Counted from the first letter of the stretch, positions 34,810 through 44,690 are shown. The stretch is DNA of 64,000 bases from Muribaculaceae bacterium Isolate-036 (Harlan) (GCA_003833075.1 RIAY01000003.1:206246-270245); one strand, 5' to 3'. Notes: generated from the letters alone by a model not told the origin. A program made the numbers and translations.

Positions 34810-36011
34810 ATCATCAGTCTTTTGCGGATACGCTCTGCTTCCGGTGAGTTAAGAACCTTGTTGACGCTGTCGGGCATCGCCGTTTCTGGCTTGTATCCGG
34901 CTTTCAGTAGAAATTTCCTGAACAGTATTCTGCGTAGATGCATGTCTATGTCCGGTTCGGTTATGTCTCCGCGTTCCATTGCGGCAATTATGTTTTTAAT
35001 CTCCCGCCGCGTGTCTTTGGGCGCAAGAATAATATCTGCACCCGCTTCCACAGCCTTGTCTGCGCCATATCCTTCGGCACCAAGCATGTTCATGGCGTCT
35101 GTCAGCACGAGTCCGTCAAATCCGAGGTCTGTTCTGAGCAGGTCTGTGATTACGGGGCGCGATACAGCAGCGGGGAGCATCTGAGGGTCAATCGCAGGAA
35201 ACGCGAGATGTCCGATCATGATTCCTGACAACTGTTGTTCGATATATCTGCGGAAGGGCTGGAGATCTACGCTGTCGAGACTCTGCAGACTGCGGTCGAT
35301 ATTCGCTTTCATGCGGTGGGTGTCCACGCTTGCGGCTCCGTGTCCGGGAAAATGTTTTGCGACACTCATCACATTTCCGCTTTCCAGTCCGCGTGCATAT
35401 GATATGGAGAGAACAGAGACACGATCCGGATCCGGACCGAATGATCTTCTGCCGATGTAGGTTCCCTCTGTAGTGATGTCAAGCACCGGACCGAGAACCA
35501 TGTTTATTCCTATTCTGCGACACTCTCTCGCCATTTCTCTTCCGTATTCGTATAATGTTTCCTCATCCGCGTCTTCGGAAATTCTTGAGTTTACCGGAAA
35601 CTCCGGCGCGTCTTTCAGTCTCATGGCGAGTCCCCATTCGGCATCGATCGCGATAAACGGAGGTGTCTCGCACCAGTGTGCGAGAGAGTCGGCTATAATC
35701 GCCGCCGATCTCGTGTCTCCTTTCAGCAGAATCAGTCCTCCTACACCGATATGGGCATATTCGCGTATCCGCGCCAGAGTGTATGGATCAGACGAAGCAT
35801 AGACGGCTGGCATAAAAAGCTGCGCCGCTTTCCGCTCCGGATTCATTGTCCGGATGACGGAGTCGGCGCAGCTGTATGCGGATTTGGTAAGATCGCTTTT
35901 TTCGACGGGTGCGATCTGTTTCTGCTCTTCCTGTTGCCGTTTCGCAGTGCATCCGCTTCCCGAAAGAAGCAGAGCCGTTATTGCCGGAACTGCAAGCAAG
36001 AGCTTTTTCAT
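34794..36011 (-). CDS. Glycoside hydrolase family 3 lipoprotein (NagZ-like)
   Basis: 405 residues. The lipoprotein signal ends LLSGSGC. The GH3 N-terminal TIM barrel includes FIAIDAEWGLAMRL and the NagZ-type catalytic loop KHFPGHGAASVDTH (219-232) with the His-Asp dyad. The nucleophile Asp lies in LVLTDAMNM. There is no second GH3 domain, as in beta-N-acetylglucosaminidases. Bacteroidales often carry such periplasmic lipoproteins, with roles in peptidoglycan or host glycan turnover. DTH replaces the usual DSH at the end of the loop, a conservative change. Confidence 0.9.
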   Translation of the reverse strand: MKKLLLAVPAITALLLSGSGCTAKRQQEEQKQIAPVEKSDLTKSAYSCADSVIRTMNPERKAAQLFMPAVYASSDPYTLARIREYAHIGVGGLILLKGDTRSAAIIADSLAHWCETPPFIAIDAEWGLAMRLKDAPEFPVNSRISEDADEETLYEYGREMARECRRIGINMVLGPVLDITTEGTYIGRRSFGPDPDRVSVLSISYARGLESGNVMSVAKHFPGHGAASVDTHRMKANIDRSLQSLDSVDLQPFRRYIEQQLSGIMIGHLAFPAIDPQMLPAAVSRPVITDLLRTDLGFDGLVLTDAMNMLGAEGYGADKAVEAGADIILAPKDTRREIKNIIAAMERGDITEPDIDMHLRRILFRKFLLKAGYKPETAMPDSVNKVLNSPEAERIRKRLMIQNLP

Positions 36012-36024
36012 GATTCAGTTATTG

Positions 36025-37620
36025 TTACGGTTGGTTCTTTTCGCTCAGAAACCGGTCGATTTCAATTTTCACATTCTCAACAAATCTGCTTTCCGGATCC
36101 GAGCTTACAGGAATTCCGAGTTCAGTGAGGTGTTTGAGGTATCCGAGCACATATACGCACATTTCATGTTTACTCTGCCATAGCATGCGGTTGTTTGCCA
36201 TGGACACAAGGTCATCGTTGCCGTTTGCCACATAGTCGATGGTTGCCAGTGTGTACATTTTTTCCGGATTCATCTCCTCTCCATCGATAATCACCTTCTG
36301 CAGATTTCCTTTCCCGTCGGTGACAACGCGTATGTTGGCACTTACCGCCTCACCCCCCTTGGCGGTTGCGATCTTAAGTGCGTTTATAATGTCCTTCCCC
36401 TTGATTTCTATGATTGTCATATGGTTTGAGAACGGGAATGTAGACAGGATCTGACCTTCTGTCACAGCACCTTTCTTCATCGGCTGGCGTATTCCTCCGA
36501 CATTCATTATCGACAGATCTATCTGCGGGAAATCACCTTTTGCCGAACGGATGCTGTCGGCTATATGTCTTCCGAAATCCAGACCGAAATCAGCTGTCCA
36601 GTTCGGGTAGGCACCGGTGCGTCCGCTGTTCGACATATCCTGTAGGCTCCACGCCACGATGTTGGAGTTTACCGAATCAACGGCGTGTTTGAAAGGCGCA
36701 AGGAAACGCTCGATATTCTTGTCGTATGCATCGGGTGAGAAGCGGTCGGTCACCGGGATATACTCGTAATCGAACTTCCGGTCCTTTATGTCGTCAAGGT
36801 CGATATTGATATATCCTACATTACGGCCGTATTTCCCTGTCTGTGTCACCAGCACGGGCTTGCCGACGGCATTGTTGATCCAGTATGGTGTCGCTTCGGG
36901 AGTGGCGGGGTCTACAAACGTATGTGAATGACCGCCAATTATAATGTCTATATCCTTGCTGCGGCGCGCCATTTCCATATCTGAGGCTTTGCCGGGAATA
37001 GCTTCGTACCCGATGTGTGTCACAGCCACAACGAGGTCGCATTTTTCTTTGTCGCGCAACATTGCCGCAGTTTTGTTGGCTGTCTCGATGGCATCGTAAT
37101 ATTTCATTCCTTCGTAGTTCTCTTTCGATATAAGACTTTCAGGATCTACATTTATGCCGAAGAAACCGATTTTCTTTTTCCCGACTTTCTTGATTACATA
37201 TGGCTTGAACAGTCCCCTGGCAGGGGTCTTGCTGAAATCGTAGTTTGCCGAGAGGCATGTGGCTTTTACATCTTTCCAATATTTGGCAAGTTCCTCAAGT
37301 CCGTTGTCAAATTCATGGTTTCCGAGAATCCTGATGTCATAATCCATCATGTTGAAAATCGGGTATTCCACGTCACCCTTGAAATATTTGAAATAGAGTG
37401 TTCCCTGAACCATGTCGCCGGCATCGACGAGTATCACATTCTTTTCCGCCTTGCGCACGGAGTCTATGATGGCTTTGCGCGGGAGTATTCCACCGCGTCC
37501 GTTATTGTCGAAATCAATGTTTGAATGGGTGTCGTTGGTCGTGAGGATCACAAGGTTTTCTGCGGAAGACGCGAATACGCCTGCCGTCAGAAGGAAGAGT
37601 GATATAAAAGCTTTCTTCAT
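36025..37620 (-). CDS. Secreted metallophosphatase / 5'-nucleotidase (UshA-like)
   Basis: 531 residues with a signal peptide ending FASSAEN. The metallophosphoesterase domain has TNDTHSN (Asp30, His32), VDAGDM, LGNHEFDNG and GGHSHTFV, giving a complete two-metal site. The C-terminal 5'-nucleotidase domain starts near DFGRHIADSI and includes MNVGGIRQPM and TIDYVANGNDD. The enzyme should dephosphorylate extracellular nucleotides to nucleosides. It is 13 bp upstream of the GH3 lipoprotein on the same strand, so they form an operon of periplasmic hydrolases. The 9-bp minisatellite lies just upstream of its start. Confidence 0.92.
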   Translation of the reverse strand: MKKAFISLFLLTAGVFASSAENLVILTTNDTHSNIDFDNNGRGGILPRKAIIDSVRKAEKNVILVDAGDMVQGTLYFKYFKGDVEYPIFNMMDYDIRILGNHEFDNGLEELAKYWKDVKATCLSANYDFSKTPARGLFKPYVIKKVGKKKIGFFGINVDPESLISKENYEGMKYYDAIETANKTAAMLRDKEKCDLVVAVTHIGYEAIPGKASDMEMARRSKDIDIIIGGHSHTFVDPATPEATPYWINNAVGKPVLVTQTGKYGRNVGYINIDLDDIKDRKFDYEYIPVTDRFSPDAYDKNIERFLAPFKHAVDSVNSNIVAWSLQDMSNSGRTGAYPNWTADFGLDFGRHIADSIRSAKGDFPQIDLSIMNVGGIRQPMKKGAVTEGQILSTFPFSNHMTIIEIKGKDIINALKIATAKGGEAVSANIRVVTDGKGNLQKVIIDGEEMNPEKMYTLATIDYVANGNDDLVSMANNRMLWQSKHEMCVYVLGYLKHLTELGIPVSSDPESRFVENVKIEIDRFLSEKNQP

Positions 37621-37663
37621 AGAATTTTGAAATTTATGACTTCGCTTTAAGTTGAAAATATTA

Positions 37664-38023
37664 GGGTCTTTAAAGACTTTAAAGACTTTAGGGTCTTTAG
37701 GGTCTTTAAGGACTTTAGGGACTTTAAGGACTTTAGGGACTTTAAGGACTTTAGGGACTTTAAGGTCTTTAGGGTCTTTAGGGTCTTTAAGGACTTTAGG
37801 GACTTTAAGGACTTTAGGGTCTTTAAGGACTTTAAGGACTTTAGGGACTTTAAGGTCTTTAGGGTCTTTAGGGTCTTTAAGGACTTTAGGGACTTTAAGG
37901 ACTTTAGGGTCTTTAAGGACTTTAAGGACTTTAGGGACTTTAAGGACTTTAGGGACTTTAAGGTCTTTAAGGACTTTAGGGTCTTTAAGGACTTTAAGGA
38001 CTTTAAGGTCTTTAAGGACTTTT
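37664..38023. repeat. Minisatellite: 40 tandem 9-bp units RGGWCTTTA
   Basis: The units vary almost only at two positions: first base A or G, fourth base A or T. Two early units read AAGACTTTA, and the last is AGGACTTTT. A higher-order block of ten units (90 bp, starting 37763) repeats in the same order from 37853. The plus strand is open for 133 codons as a Leu-Gly/Arg-Ser/Thr tripeptide, but this reflects the period of three codons and is not a credible protein. It lies between gpmI and the 5'-nucleotidase, both on the minus strand. Confidence 0.9.
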
Positions 38024-38067
38024 AGAGACCTTAAAGACCTTAAATATTATTGAATCAAGTTTTGGGT

Positions 38068-39579
38068 TTAATATGAGATCAAGTCTTCTCCGGTCATGTC
38101 TTTAGGCTGGGGAAGCTCCATGAGTTTGAGCAGAGATGGAGCCACGTCTGCCAGAATGCCGTTTTTCACCTTGGCGTCTTTGTGTGAGCCGATGTAGATG
38201 AAAGGCACTGGGTTCAGAGAGTGTGCCGTGTTCGGGGAGCCGTCTTCGTTGAGAGCGTGGTCGGCGTTGCCGTGGTCAGCGATGATGATGGTCTCATAGC
38301 CATGTTTCTTGGCTGCTTCCACTGTTTTCTCAACGCATTTGTCGAGAGTGGCGATCGCTTTCTCGATAGCTGAATACACACCTGTGTGTCCCACCATATC
38401 GCCGTTGGCGAAGTTCACGACGATAAAGTCGTATTTCTCGCTGTCGATCTGCTCTACGAGTTTGTCGGTCACTTCCGGCGCGCTCATTTCCGGCTGCAGG
38501 TCATAGGTGGCGACCTTCGGCGAGGGCACAAGAATGCGGTCTTCGCCGGGGAACGGTTCCTCCTTGCCTCCGTTGAAGAAGAATGTAACGTGTGCGTATT
38601 TTTCAGTCTCCGCTATGTGAAGCTGTTTCTTTCCTTCTCTTGAAAGGAATTCACCTAAAGTGTCTGGCACATCCGATTTGGTGAAGAGGATATGCACGCC
38701 TTTGAAAGAATCGTCATAGGGAGTCATGCAGTAATACTGAAGATCCGGTATCGGATTCATTCCGTCTTCGGAATGCTGGGTGAGCACTGTGGTAAGTTCC
38801 TTTGCGCGGTCATTGCGGTAATTGAAGAAAATCACCACATGTCCTGCGCCTATGCGGCCGTCTACACGGTCGTTGACTATAGGCTTGATAAATTCGTCGG
38901 TAACGCCCTCTGTGTATGATTCCTCAACAGCCTTGACCATATTGTCGGCGTGTTTACCTTCACCGTAAACGAGCAGGTTGTAGGCGTCTTTTATGCGTTC
39001 CCAGCGGTGGTCACGGTCCATTGCGTAGTAGCGGCCCACGACACTCGCGATTGTTCCGGTGCTTTGTTTGCAGTGATCCTGGATTTCCTGAAGGAATCCT
39101 GCACCGCTTTTGGGGTCAGTGTCACGACCGTCCATGAAGGCGTGGATGAACACCTTGTCCAGACCATAAGCCTTTGCTGTGTCGCAAAGAGCGTAGAGAT
39201 GACCTAAAGAGGAATGCACGCCGCCGGCAGATGCCAGACCCATGAAGTGGATAGGCACACCGTTTTTCTGGGCATATGTGAATGCGTTCTTGATTTCCTG
39301 ATTCTCTGCGAATGAACCGTCTGCTATGGCGCGGTTGATTTTTACGAGATCCTGATAGACCACGCGTCCTGCACCGATGTTGAGGTGTCCGACCTCGGAG
39401 TTGCCCATCTGTCCGTCAGGCAGACCTACGTTTTCTCCGCTTGCCTGAAGCTGGGAATGGGGATATTCAGCCACGAGGCTGTCCATGTAGGGAGTGGGAG
39501 TGTTGAAGATGACATCGTCTTTCTTGTGGTCACCGATGCCGTATCCGTCGAGGATAATCAGTAATGCTTTTTTAGACAT
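38068..39579 (-). CDS. gpmI: 2,3-bisphosphoglycerate-independent phosphoglycerate mutase
   Basis: 503 residues from ATG 39579; the frame runs 15 codons upstream without a better start. The alkaline-phosphatase fold shows [10 protein letters not shown], the phosphoserine site [31 protein letters not shown], and the metal clusters near [12 protein letters not shown] and ADHGNADH. It interconverts 3- and 2-phosphoglycerate in glycolysis, using two Mn ions. It ends 15 bp before the T-rich edge of the minisatellite. Confidence 0.97.
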   Translation of the reverse strand: MSKKALLIILDGYGIGDHKKDDVIFNTPTPYMDSLVAEYPHSQLQASGENVGLPDGQMGNSEVGHLNIGAGRVVYQDLVKINRAIADGSFAENQEIKNAFTYAQKNGVPIHFMGLASAGGVHSSLGHLYALCDTAKAYGLDKVFIHAFMDGRDTDPKSGAGFLQEIQDHCKQSTGTIASVVGRYYAMDRDHRWERIKDAYNLLVYGEGKHADNMVKAVEESYTEGVTDEFIKPIVNDRVDGRIGAGHVVIFFNYRNDRAKELTTVLTQHSEDGMNPIPDLQYYCMTPYDDSFKGVHILFTKSDVPDTLGEFLSREGKKQLHIAETEKYAHVTFFFNGGKEEPFPGEDRILVPSPKVATYDLQPEMSAPEVTDKLVEQIDSEKYDFIVVNFANGDMVGHTGVYSAIEKAIATLDKCVEKTVEAAKKHGYETIIIADHGNADHALNEDGSPNTAHSLNPVPFIYIGSHKDAKVKNGILADVAPSLLKLMELPQPKDMTGEDLISY

Positions 39580-39661
39580 GATATATAGTTTTCTTTTCTT
39601 ACTTTCCGACCCATATGCGGGCATGACGGGAGAGTATGAGAACCCTCCTTGAGATATAACG

Positions 39662-39693
39662 CAAAATTAGCTATTTTTTCTCAAAATAACAAC
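39662..39693 (-). promoter_or_regulatory. Promoter of gpmI
   Basis: On the minus strand GTTG (39690-39693), a 20-nt spacer and TAATTTTG (39662-39669). The -33 element overlaps the base of the rplS terminator stem. Confidence 0.6.
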
Positions 39694-39716
39694 CCGCCCT
39701 GAAAAAGGACGGGTTG
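39690..39716 (-). terminator. Terminator of rplS
   Basis: CAACCCGTCC and GGGCGGGTTG (minus strand, 39716-39690) pair with one mismatch, followed by TTATTTTG, a weak T-run. Confidence 0.65.
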
Positions 39717-39745
39717 CATATTCGTTTTTTTTACCGGGGAGAAAA

Positions 39746-40117
39746 TTAGTTGTTCTCCTTGTTTTTCTTGACATAGCGCTCTTTGATGCGTGCTTTCTTA
39801 CCTGTGAGGTTGCGGAGGTAATAAAGTTTGGCACGGCGCACTTTGCCGTATTTCATAACTGTGATTGACTCGATGAAAGGAGATTCCATCGGGAAGATAC
39901 GCTCAACGCCGATACCGTCTGAAATCTTGCGTACAGTGAAACGCTTCTTGTCGCCCTGACCGTTGATTTTGATCACGACACCGCGATACTGCTGGATACG
40001 CTCCTTGTTACCCTCTTTGATACGATATGCCACAGTCACTGTGTCGCCGGGGCCGAATGAGTCGAATTCTTTCTTGGGAGTGGCAAATGCCTCCTCTGCA
40101 ATTTTGATTAAATCCAT
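39746..40117 (-). CDS. rplS: 50S ribosomal protein L19
   Basis: 123 residues. Typical L19 blocks are [44 protein letters not shown] and [21 protein letters not shown]. It lies at the 30S-50S interface. It is monocistronic, with its own promoter and terminator, rather than in the rpsP-rimM-trmD-rplS operon of many bacteria. Confidence 0.98.
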   Translation of the reverse strand: MDLIKIAEEAFATPKKEFDSFGPGDTVTVAYRIKEGNKERIQQYRGVVIKINGQGDKKRFTVRKISDGIGVERIFPMESPFIESITVMKYGKVRRAKLYYLRNLTGKKARIKERYVKKNKENN

Positions 40118-40439
40118 TTTTGTTATGACGTTTAAATTATTTGCAATATAAATAAGCTTCTTTCAGGGAAGCGGGGGACAACCCCTTGAAATAACCCTTT
40201 GCAGGGTTATTCTTTATCCCGTCTTATCAGAGATTGCAAAACCGACTGCAAAATTACAACTTATTTTTTAATTATGAAAGTTTTTTGTTAATTTCGCTAA
40301 AGTTTCTGTCCGGACTTCTGATATCGGAGACTGATCATTATGTATGTCTCTCGGCAATGAGTTGCCAAATAGGCATAGGACCTGCCGGATGTGCAAAGTG
40401 AAAGTGTGGAAACAGAATAAATTTAAGAGGAATAAATCA
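40118..40439. other. Divergent intergenic region between rplS and folP
   Basis: The rplS side has a promoter on the minus strand: TAATTTTG (40249-40256) with TTTC (40276-40279) at a 19-nt spacer. No clear TAnnTTTG serves folP. A short inverted repeat (AACCCTTTGCAGGGTT, 40193-40208) is visible. No gene is supported, although the folP frame extends into it. Confidence 0.5.
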
Positions 40440-41291
40440 ATGAATCCGCATATAACACCTTCAATAAATGCAGGGGGGCGTCTGCTTTCTTTTGACGTGC
40501 CGAAAGTGATGGGAATTTTGAACGTGACTCCCGACAGCTTCTACAGCGGCAGCCGTGTTTCGGGCAGCAAGGCGATTGCGGAACGCGTGGCAGGCATGCG
40601 TGAGGAGGGTGCGGACATTCTGGATATCGGAGGTTATTCTTCGCGTCCCGGAGCGGAAGAAGTCTCGCCGGAAGAGGAATACTCCCGTCTTGCCTCCGGT
40701 CTTGAGGTCGTTCGTTCCGTCTGGCAGGAGGCTATAGTGTCGGTAGATACTTTCCGCGCCGAGGTTGCACGGCGCTGTGTCGAGGAGTGGGGAGTCAGTA
40801 TTGTCAATGATATTGGAGGCGGCACTCTTGACCCGGTGATGTGGGACACTGTGGCTGATCTGAGGGTGGCATATGTCCTGATGCATATGCGGGGAACGCC
40901 GAAGACAATGGGAACTCTGACCGATTACAATGATGTTTCTGCAGACACATTGACAGATCTTGCGTTCAGGATTTCCGAGCTGCGTTCGAAAGGTGTGTCG
41001 GATGTGATAATAGACCCCGGTTTCGGATTTGCCAAGACCGTGGAGCAGAATTACCGTCTTCTTGCCGATCTTCGCGAGTTCCGGATTACCGGTGCTCCCG
41101 TGCTTGCCGGAATCTCAAGGAAAACCATGATATGGAAGCCTTTGGGTATCACGCCGGCGGAGGCTGCCAACGGCACAACGGCACTCAACACGGTTGCCTT
41201 GCTCAATGGCGCGGACATTCTGCGTGTGCATGATGTCCGCAATGCCGTAGAGACAGTGAAGCTCATGGAACTGCTAAAAAACGATAAATAA
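40440..41291 (+). CDS. folP: Dihydropteroate synthase
   Basis: 283 residues from ATG 40440; the frame opens 32 codons earlier at 40344, but family length and alignment favour this start. The TIM-barrel signatures are present: VMGILNVTPDSFY, ILDIGGYSSRPGAEEV, SVDTF, IVNDIGG, LMHMRGTPKTM, DPGFGFAKT and a final DILRVHDV. It joins para-aminobenzoate to the pterin diphosphate in folate synthesis and is the sulfonamide target. Its TAA stop overlaps the cdaA ATG by one base. Confidence 0.96.
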   Translation: MNPHITPSINAGGRLLSFDVPKVMGILNVTPDSFYSGSRVSGSKAIAERVAGMREEGADILDIGGYSSRPGAEEVSPEEEYSRLASGLEVVRSVWQEAIVSVDTFRAEVARRCVEEWGVSIVNDIGGGTLDPVMWDTVADLRVAYVLMHMRGTPKTMGTLTDYNDVSADTLTDLAFRISELRSKGVSDVIIDPGFGFAKTVEQNYRLLADLREFRITGAPVLAGISRKTMIWKPLGITPAEAANGTTALNTVALLNGADILRVHDVRNAVETVKLMELLKNDK

Positions 41292-42058
41292 TGCTTTCTT
41301 TCGGAATCAAGGATATAGTTGATATATTGATAGTGGCGCTGATGCTCTACTATCTCTACAGGCTGATGAAAAACAGCGGCACTCTGTCGCTCTTCTATGG
41401 CGTTCTTGCCTTTATCGCCATCTGGGTGATCTCTTTCGAGATATTCAACATGCGCCTCACCGGCACAATAGTCGACAAGTTCATGAGCATAGGTCTCATT
41501 GTTCTTGTGATTCTGTTTCAGGATCAGATCAAACGTTTCCTTATAGATATCGGCAGCCGTGGAAGATGGACAGTGTTCCGGAAGTTGTTCCGTCATCATG
41601 AGGATAACGAGGAGCAGGAGCATTCGCGTGTTATGAGTGTTGTCTATGCCTGCATGTCTATGGCGAAATCGAAGACAGGCGCGCTGATTGTTTTCCAGCG
41701 CAAGGTGCCTCTTGCGGATTATGAGAACACCGGCGATATTATCGACGCGGATATCAACGTGCGTCTGATAGAGAACATCTTTTTCAAGAACTCACCGCTG
41801 CACGACGGTGCGATGATAATAGCCGACCGTCGCATCAAGTCAGTAGGCTGCATCCTTCCGGTGAGCCACGACATGAATATTCCGAAGAGCCTCGGTCTGC
41901 GTCATCGTGCGGCTTTGGGTATGAGTCAGGTCACTGATGCCATCTGTGTCATAGTCAGCGAAGAGACAGGGGGGATCTCCGTTGCCCGCGATGGCTCGCT
42001 CAGCGTGAAAATCTCCCCGATGGATCTTGAGCATATCCTCTCTTCCGCCTTGAAATGA
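41291..42058 (+). CDS. cdaA: Diadenylate cyclase CdaA
   Basis: 255 residues with three N-terminal membrane helices (IVDILIVALMLYYLYRL, LFYGVLAFIAIWVISF, FMSIGLIVLVILF). A DisA_N domain follows, with the catalytic DGA motif at 172-174 (LHDGAMI) and RHR at 204-206 (LRHRAALG). It makes cyclic di-AMP from two ATP at the membrane. The start overlaps the folP stop (TAATG), so the two are translationally coupled. The last codons and stop are part of a 20-bp tandem repeat. No cdaR follows. Confidence 0.95.
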   Translation: MLSFGIKDIVDILIVALMLYYLYRLMKNSGTLSLFYGVLAFIAIWVISFEIFNMRLTGTIVDKFMSIGLIVLVILFQDQIKRFLIDIGSRGRWTVFRKLFRHHEDNEEQEHSRVMSVVYACMSMAKSKTGALIVFQRKVPLADYENTGDIIDADINVRLIENIFFKNSPLHDGAMIIADRRIKSVGCILPVSHDMNIPKSLGLRHRAALGMSQVTDAICVIVSEETGGISVARDGSLSVKISPMDLEHILSSALK

Positions 42059-42103
42059 CAGACTCCGCCTTGAAATGACAGACTCCGCCTTGAAATGACC
42101 TGC
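42044..42103. repeat. 20-bp direct repeat, nearly three copies, over the cdaA stop
   Basis: The unit TCCGCCTTGAAATGACAGAC starts at 42044, 42064 and 42084; the third copy diverges after AATGAC. The first copy encodes the end of CdaA with its TGA stop, and the others repeat the same end downstream. Confidence 0.9.
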
Positions 42104-42130
42104 AAGTGTCGTTAAGTCGACCGGTATCTG

Positions 42131-43735
42131 TCAGAATGGCACCGGACTTTCTCCCGGTCCCGGCATTATGTCGGGCATCGGTGAAGAGAATGAATTGCCG
42201 GAAGAGGGTCCGAATGTAAAGCCGTCGGTGCCGAAAGAGTCTCCCCCCGGTTTTTCTTCATTCGATTCGGAATTCATTCTTGATTCGAGACGGCGCGTGG
42301 TGTTTACCTCGTCAAGAGTCTCGCGCATCATCTGATAACCCTCCTCCCAGTTTTCGAATCTTGCGAATTTAGATACGAAACGGAGGTCGACAGTACCAAC
42401 CGCACCGCTTCGGTGCTTGGCGATGATAAGCTCCGCCTTGCCTCGGATGTCGTTTCCTTCGGCATCTTCCGTGCTTCTTGTGTAATATTCCGGACGGTGG
42501 ATAAAGCATACCATATCCGCATCCTGCTCGATGGCTCCGGATTCACGGAGGTCTGAGAGTACAGGGCGTTTGTCTTCGCGTGTTTCTGTGCTTCGGTTAA
42601 GCTGCGAGAGTGCGATAATCGGTATATTAAGCTCCTTGGCGAGTGCCTTCAGAGATCGGGATATTGTGGACACCTCCTGCTCGCGGCTTCCGAATTTCAT
42701 GCCGGTGGCGTTCATAAGCTGGAGGTAGTCGATCATTATCATTTTCACACCGTGTTCCCTTACGAGTCTTCTTGCCTTGGTGCGCAGCTCGGTTATTGAG
42801 AGTCCCGGCGTCTCGTCAAGATAGAGTGGTGCGCCATAGACTCCACGGAGACGTGTGTTCAGGCGATTCCATTCCTCGTCGGTAAGGTTACCTGCTTTGA
42901 TTTTCTCACCCTCAAGGTCCGCCACGTTACTGAGCAAACGTTTAAGAAGTTGCACATTAGCCATCTCAAGGGTGAATATGGCAATCGGAATGCTGTAGTC
43001 TACCGACATGTTTTTTGCCATCGAGAGCACAAACGCGGTCTTACCCATTGCCGGACGTGCGGCGATGATGATAAGGTCTGACGCCTGCCATCCTGAAGTC
43101 ATCTTGTCGAGACCGTGGTATCCTGTCTGAAGTCCGGAGAGTCCGCTTTCGGCATTGGCGGCTGTCTGTATCTGTTCTATGGCAAGGTTGATGACCGGGT
43201 CGATCTGTGTGACTTCTCTCTTAAGGTGAGTCTGGGAGATCTCAAAAAGCTGTCCTTCCGCCGCCTGCAGGAGATCATCGACGTCATTGCTCTCGTCGAA
43301 AGCGTCAGCTTCGATTTTCGAGGCAAAGGATATAAGGCGTCTCGCAAGATATTTCTGGGCAATTATCTTGGCATGATATTCGATATTTGCCGCCGAATAG
43401 ACGCGTGCGGTAAGTTCCGTTATATGCACCGCGCCGCCTACATTCTCAAGCTCGCCGTTCTGGCGAAGCTGTTCTGTCACGGTCATCATGTCGATGGGAC
43501 GCTGGTTGAAACCGAGCGTGCATATCGCGTCATATATCTTGGCGTTGACAGGATCGTAGAAAGCGTCAGGTGTGAGAATGTCACTTACGTTCATGTATGC
43601 GTCCTTCTCAAGCATAAGGGCACCTATCACAACCTCTTCAAGGTCCGTGTCGCGAGGAGGAAGTTTTCCGGTGGGATCCTGGCGGATCGGTTCGTATGCG
43701 GGTCTTTTCTTATATTTTTGTTGTTGTTCGGGCAT
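42131..43735 (-). CDS. dnaB: Replicative DNA helicase DnaB
   Basis: 534 residues. The N-terminal domain (residues 20-140) starts PPRDTDLEEVVIGALML. The RecA-like domain has Walker A AARPAMGKTAF, Walker B MIMIDYLQLM, and the ALSQLNRSTE and DLRESGAIEQDADM blocks. The C-terminal tail is Gly/Ser/Pro-rich. It is the hexameric fork helicase loaded at the origin. It is convergent with cdaA, with 72 bp between the stops. Confidence 0.97.
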   Translation of the reverse strand: MPEQQQKYKKRPAYEPIRQDPTGKLPPRDTDLEEVVIGALMLEKDAYMNVSDILTPDAFYDPVNAKIYDAICTLGFNQRPIDMMTVTEQLRQNGELENVGGAVHITELTARVYSAANIEYHAKIIAQKYLARRLISFASKIEADAFDESNDVDDLLQAAEGQLFEISQTHLKREVTQIDPVINLAIEQIQTAANAESGLSGLQTGYHGLDKMTSGWQASDLIIIAARPAMGKTAFVLSMAKNMSVDYSIPIAIFTLEMANVQLLKRLLSNVADLEGEKIKAGNLTDEEWNRLNTRLRGVYGAPLYLDETPGLSITELRTKARRLVREHGVKMIMIDYLQLMNATGMKFGSREQEVSTISRSLKALAKELNIPIIALSQLNRSTETREDKRPVLSDLRESGAIEQDADMVCFIHRPEYYTRSTEDAEGNDIRGKAELIIAKHRSGAVGTVDLRFVSKFARFENWEEGYQMMRETLDEVNTTRRLESRMNSESNEEKPGGDSFGTDGFTFGPSSGNSFSSPMPDIMPGPGESPVPF

Positions 43736-43796
43736 AATTATGTATGATATATATTAAACGGTTTCTACATATCAAAGTGTTTTATCGGCTACATTA

Positions 43797-44690
43797 TCAC
43801 AAGGCGTTTATGCCTAAGGCAAGAGTCAGCCACAGCGACAGTGCGAACATCAGCATCGCCGTCTGTCCGAGCACGGGATTCAGCTGAGAACCTTCGAGAT
43901 GAGTCAGTTTCACCCATAGCATATAGTGCAGGTTGGCATAGAGCAGCGCGCCTGCCTGCCAGACCAAAGGCATCCGTGAGATAGTGGCAATGACGATGAG
44001 CACCGTAGCGATTATTCCGTTGATGAAATATACCTTCCCCATGACTCCTCTTCCAAAAATCACGGCTGTTGTCTTTTTGTTGACAGCCCTGTCGTCATCG
44101 GCGTCACGGTAGTTGTTTACGATAAGCACATTTGCTCCCATCAGTCCTATTGCCACCGACACCGGAAGCGCTACAGGCAGTGTCATCCAGGACTGAGCCT
44201 GCACATAAGCCGTCAGAGTAACCGGCACTATGCCGAAAAAGATAATCACCGCCACTTCTCCGAGACCGTGGTGTGACAGAGGCAAAGGGCCAGCCGAATA
44301 TGCCATCGCGAAGACAGCTATTGCCGCCCCTGCGGCAATAAGCCACCAGCCGCTCCAGATGATGAGCGTACATCCTACGGCACATGCGAATGCCAGCAAT
44401 GCGAAAGTGGCGGCAAGCATGGCGCGAGGCGAAATATCACCTTCTGTCACACCCCGACGGAAACCTTCGCGTCCCTTGCGGTCGAGTCCATTTTTGAAAT
44501 CGAAGTATTCGTTGGCGAAATTCGATGCAATCTGCGCCATGACGGCGAAAAGAAGGCATATGGTAAACGGAAGCGGTCTGAAGCAATGGTAATATGCTGC
44601 GCATCCCCCGCCGGCAACGACGCCGGCAACGGAAACCGGGAGTGTCCGGAGTCTCATTGCCTCTATCCAAGCTTTTGCTTTGCGGCTCAT
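43797..44690 (-). CDS. menA: 1,4-dihydroxy-2-naphthoate polyprenyltransferase
   Basis: 297 residues with about eight to nine membrane helices. The UbiA-family prenyl-diphosphate sites are NEYFDFKNGLD (about 57-67) and NYRDADDDRAVNKKT. The start MSRKAKAWIEAMRLRTLP is typical of MenA. It attaches the isoprenoid chain in menaquinone synthesis, needed for anaerobic respiration. Its start overlaps the stop of the ADP-ribosylglycohydrolase gene by 4 nt. Confidence 0.93.
   Translation of the reverse strand: MSRKAKAWIEAMRLRTLPVSVAGVVAGGGCAAYYHCFRPLPFTICLLFAVMAQIASNFANEYFDFKNGLDRKGREGFRRGVTEGDISPRAMLAATFALLAFACAVGCTLIIWSGWWLIAAGAAIAVFAMAYSAGPLPLSHHGLGEVAVIIFFGIVPVTLTAYVQAQSWMTLPVALPVSVAIGLMGANVLIVNNYRDADDDRAVNKKTTAVIFGRGVMGKVYFINGIIATVLIVIATISRMPLVWQAGALLYANLHYMLWVKLTHLEGSQLNPVLGQTAMLMFALSLWLTLALGINAL

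Noticed and set aside
37652..38053. 133-residue open frame of Leu-Gly/Arg-Ser/Thr tripeptides over the minisatellite
   Set aside because: The 9-bp period is a multiple of three, so the frame stays open automatically. No promoter, start context or complexity supports a protein.
42044..42103. 20-bp repeats as a small CRISPR-like array or attachment site
   Set aside because: The copies are contiguous without spacers and simply copy the end of cdaA; no integrase or tRNA is adjacent.
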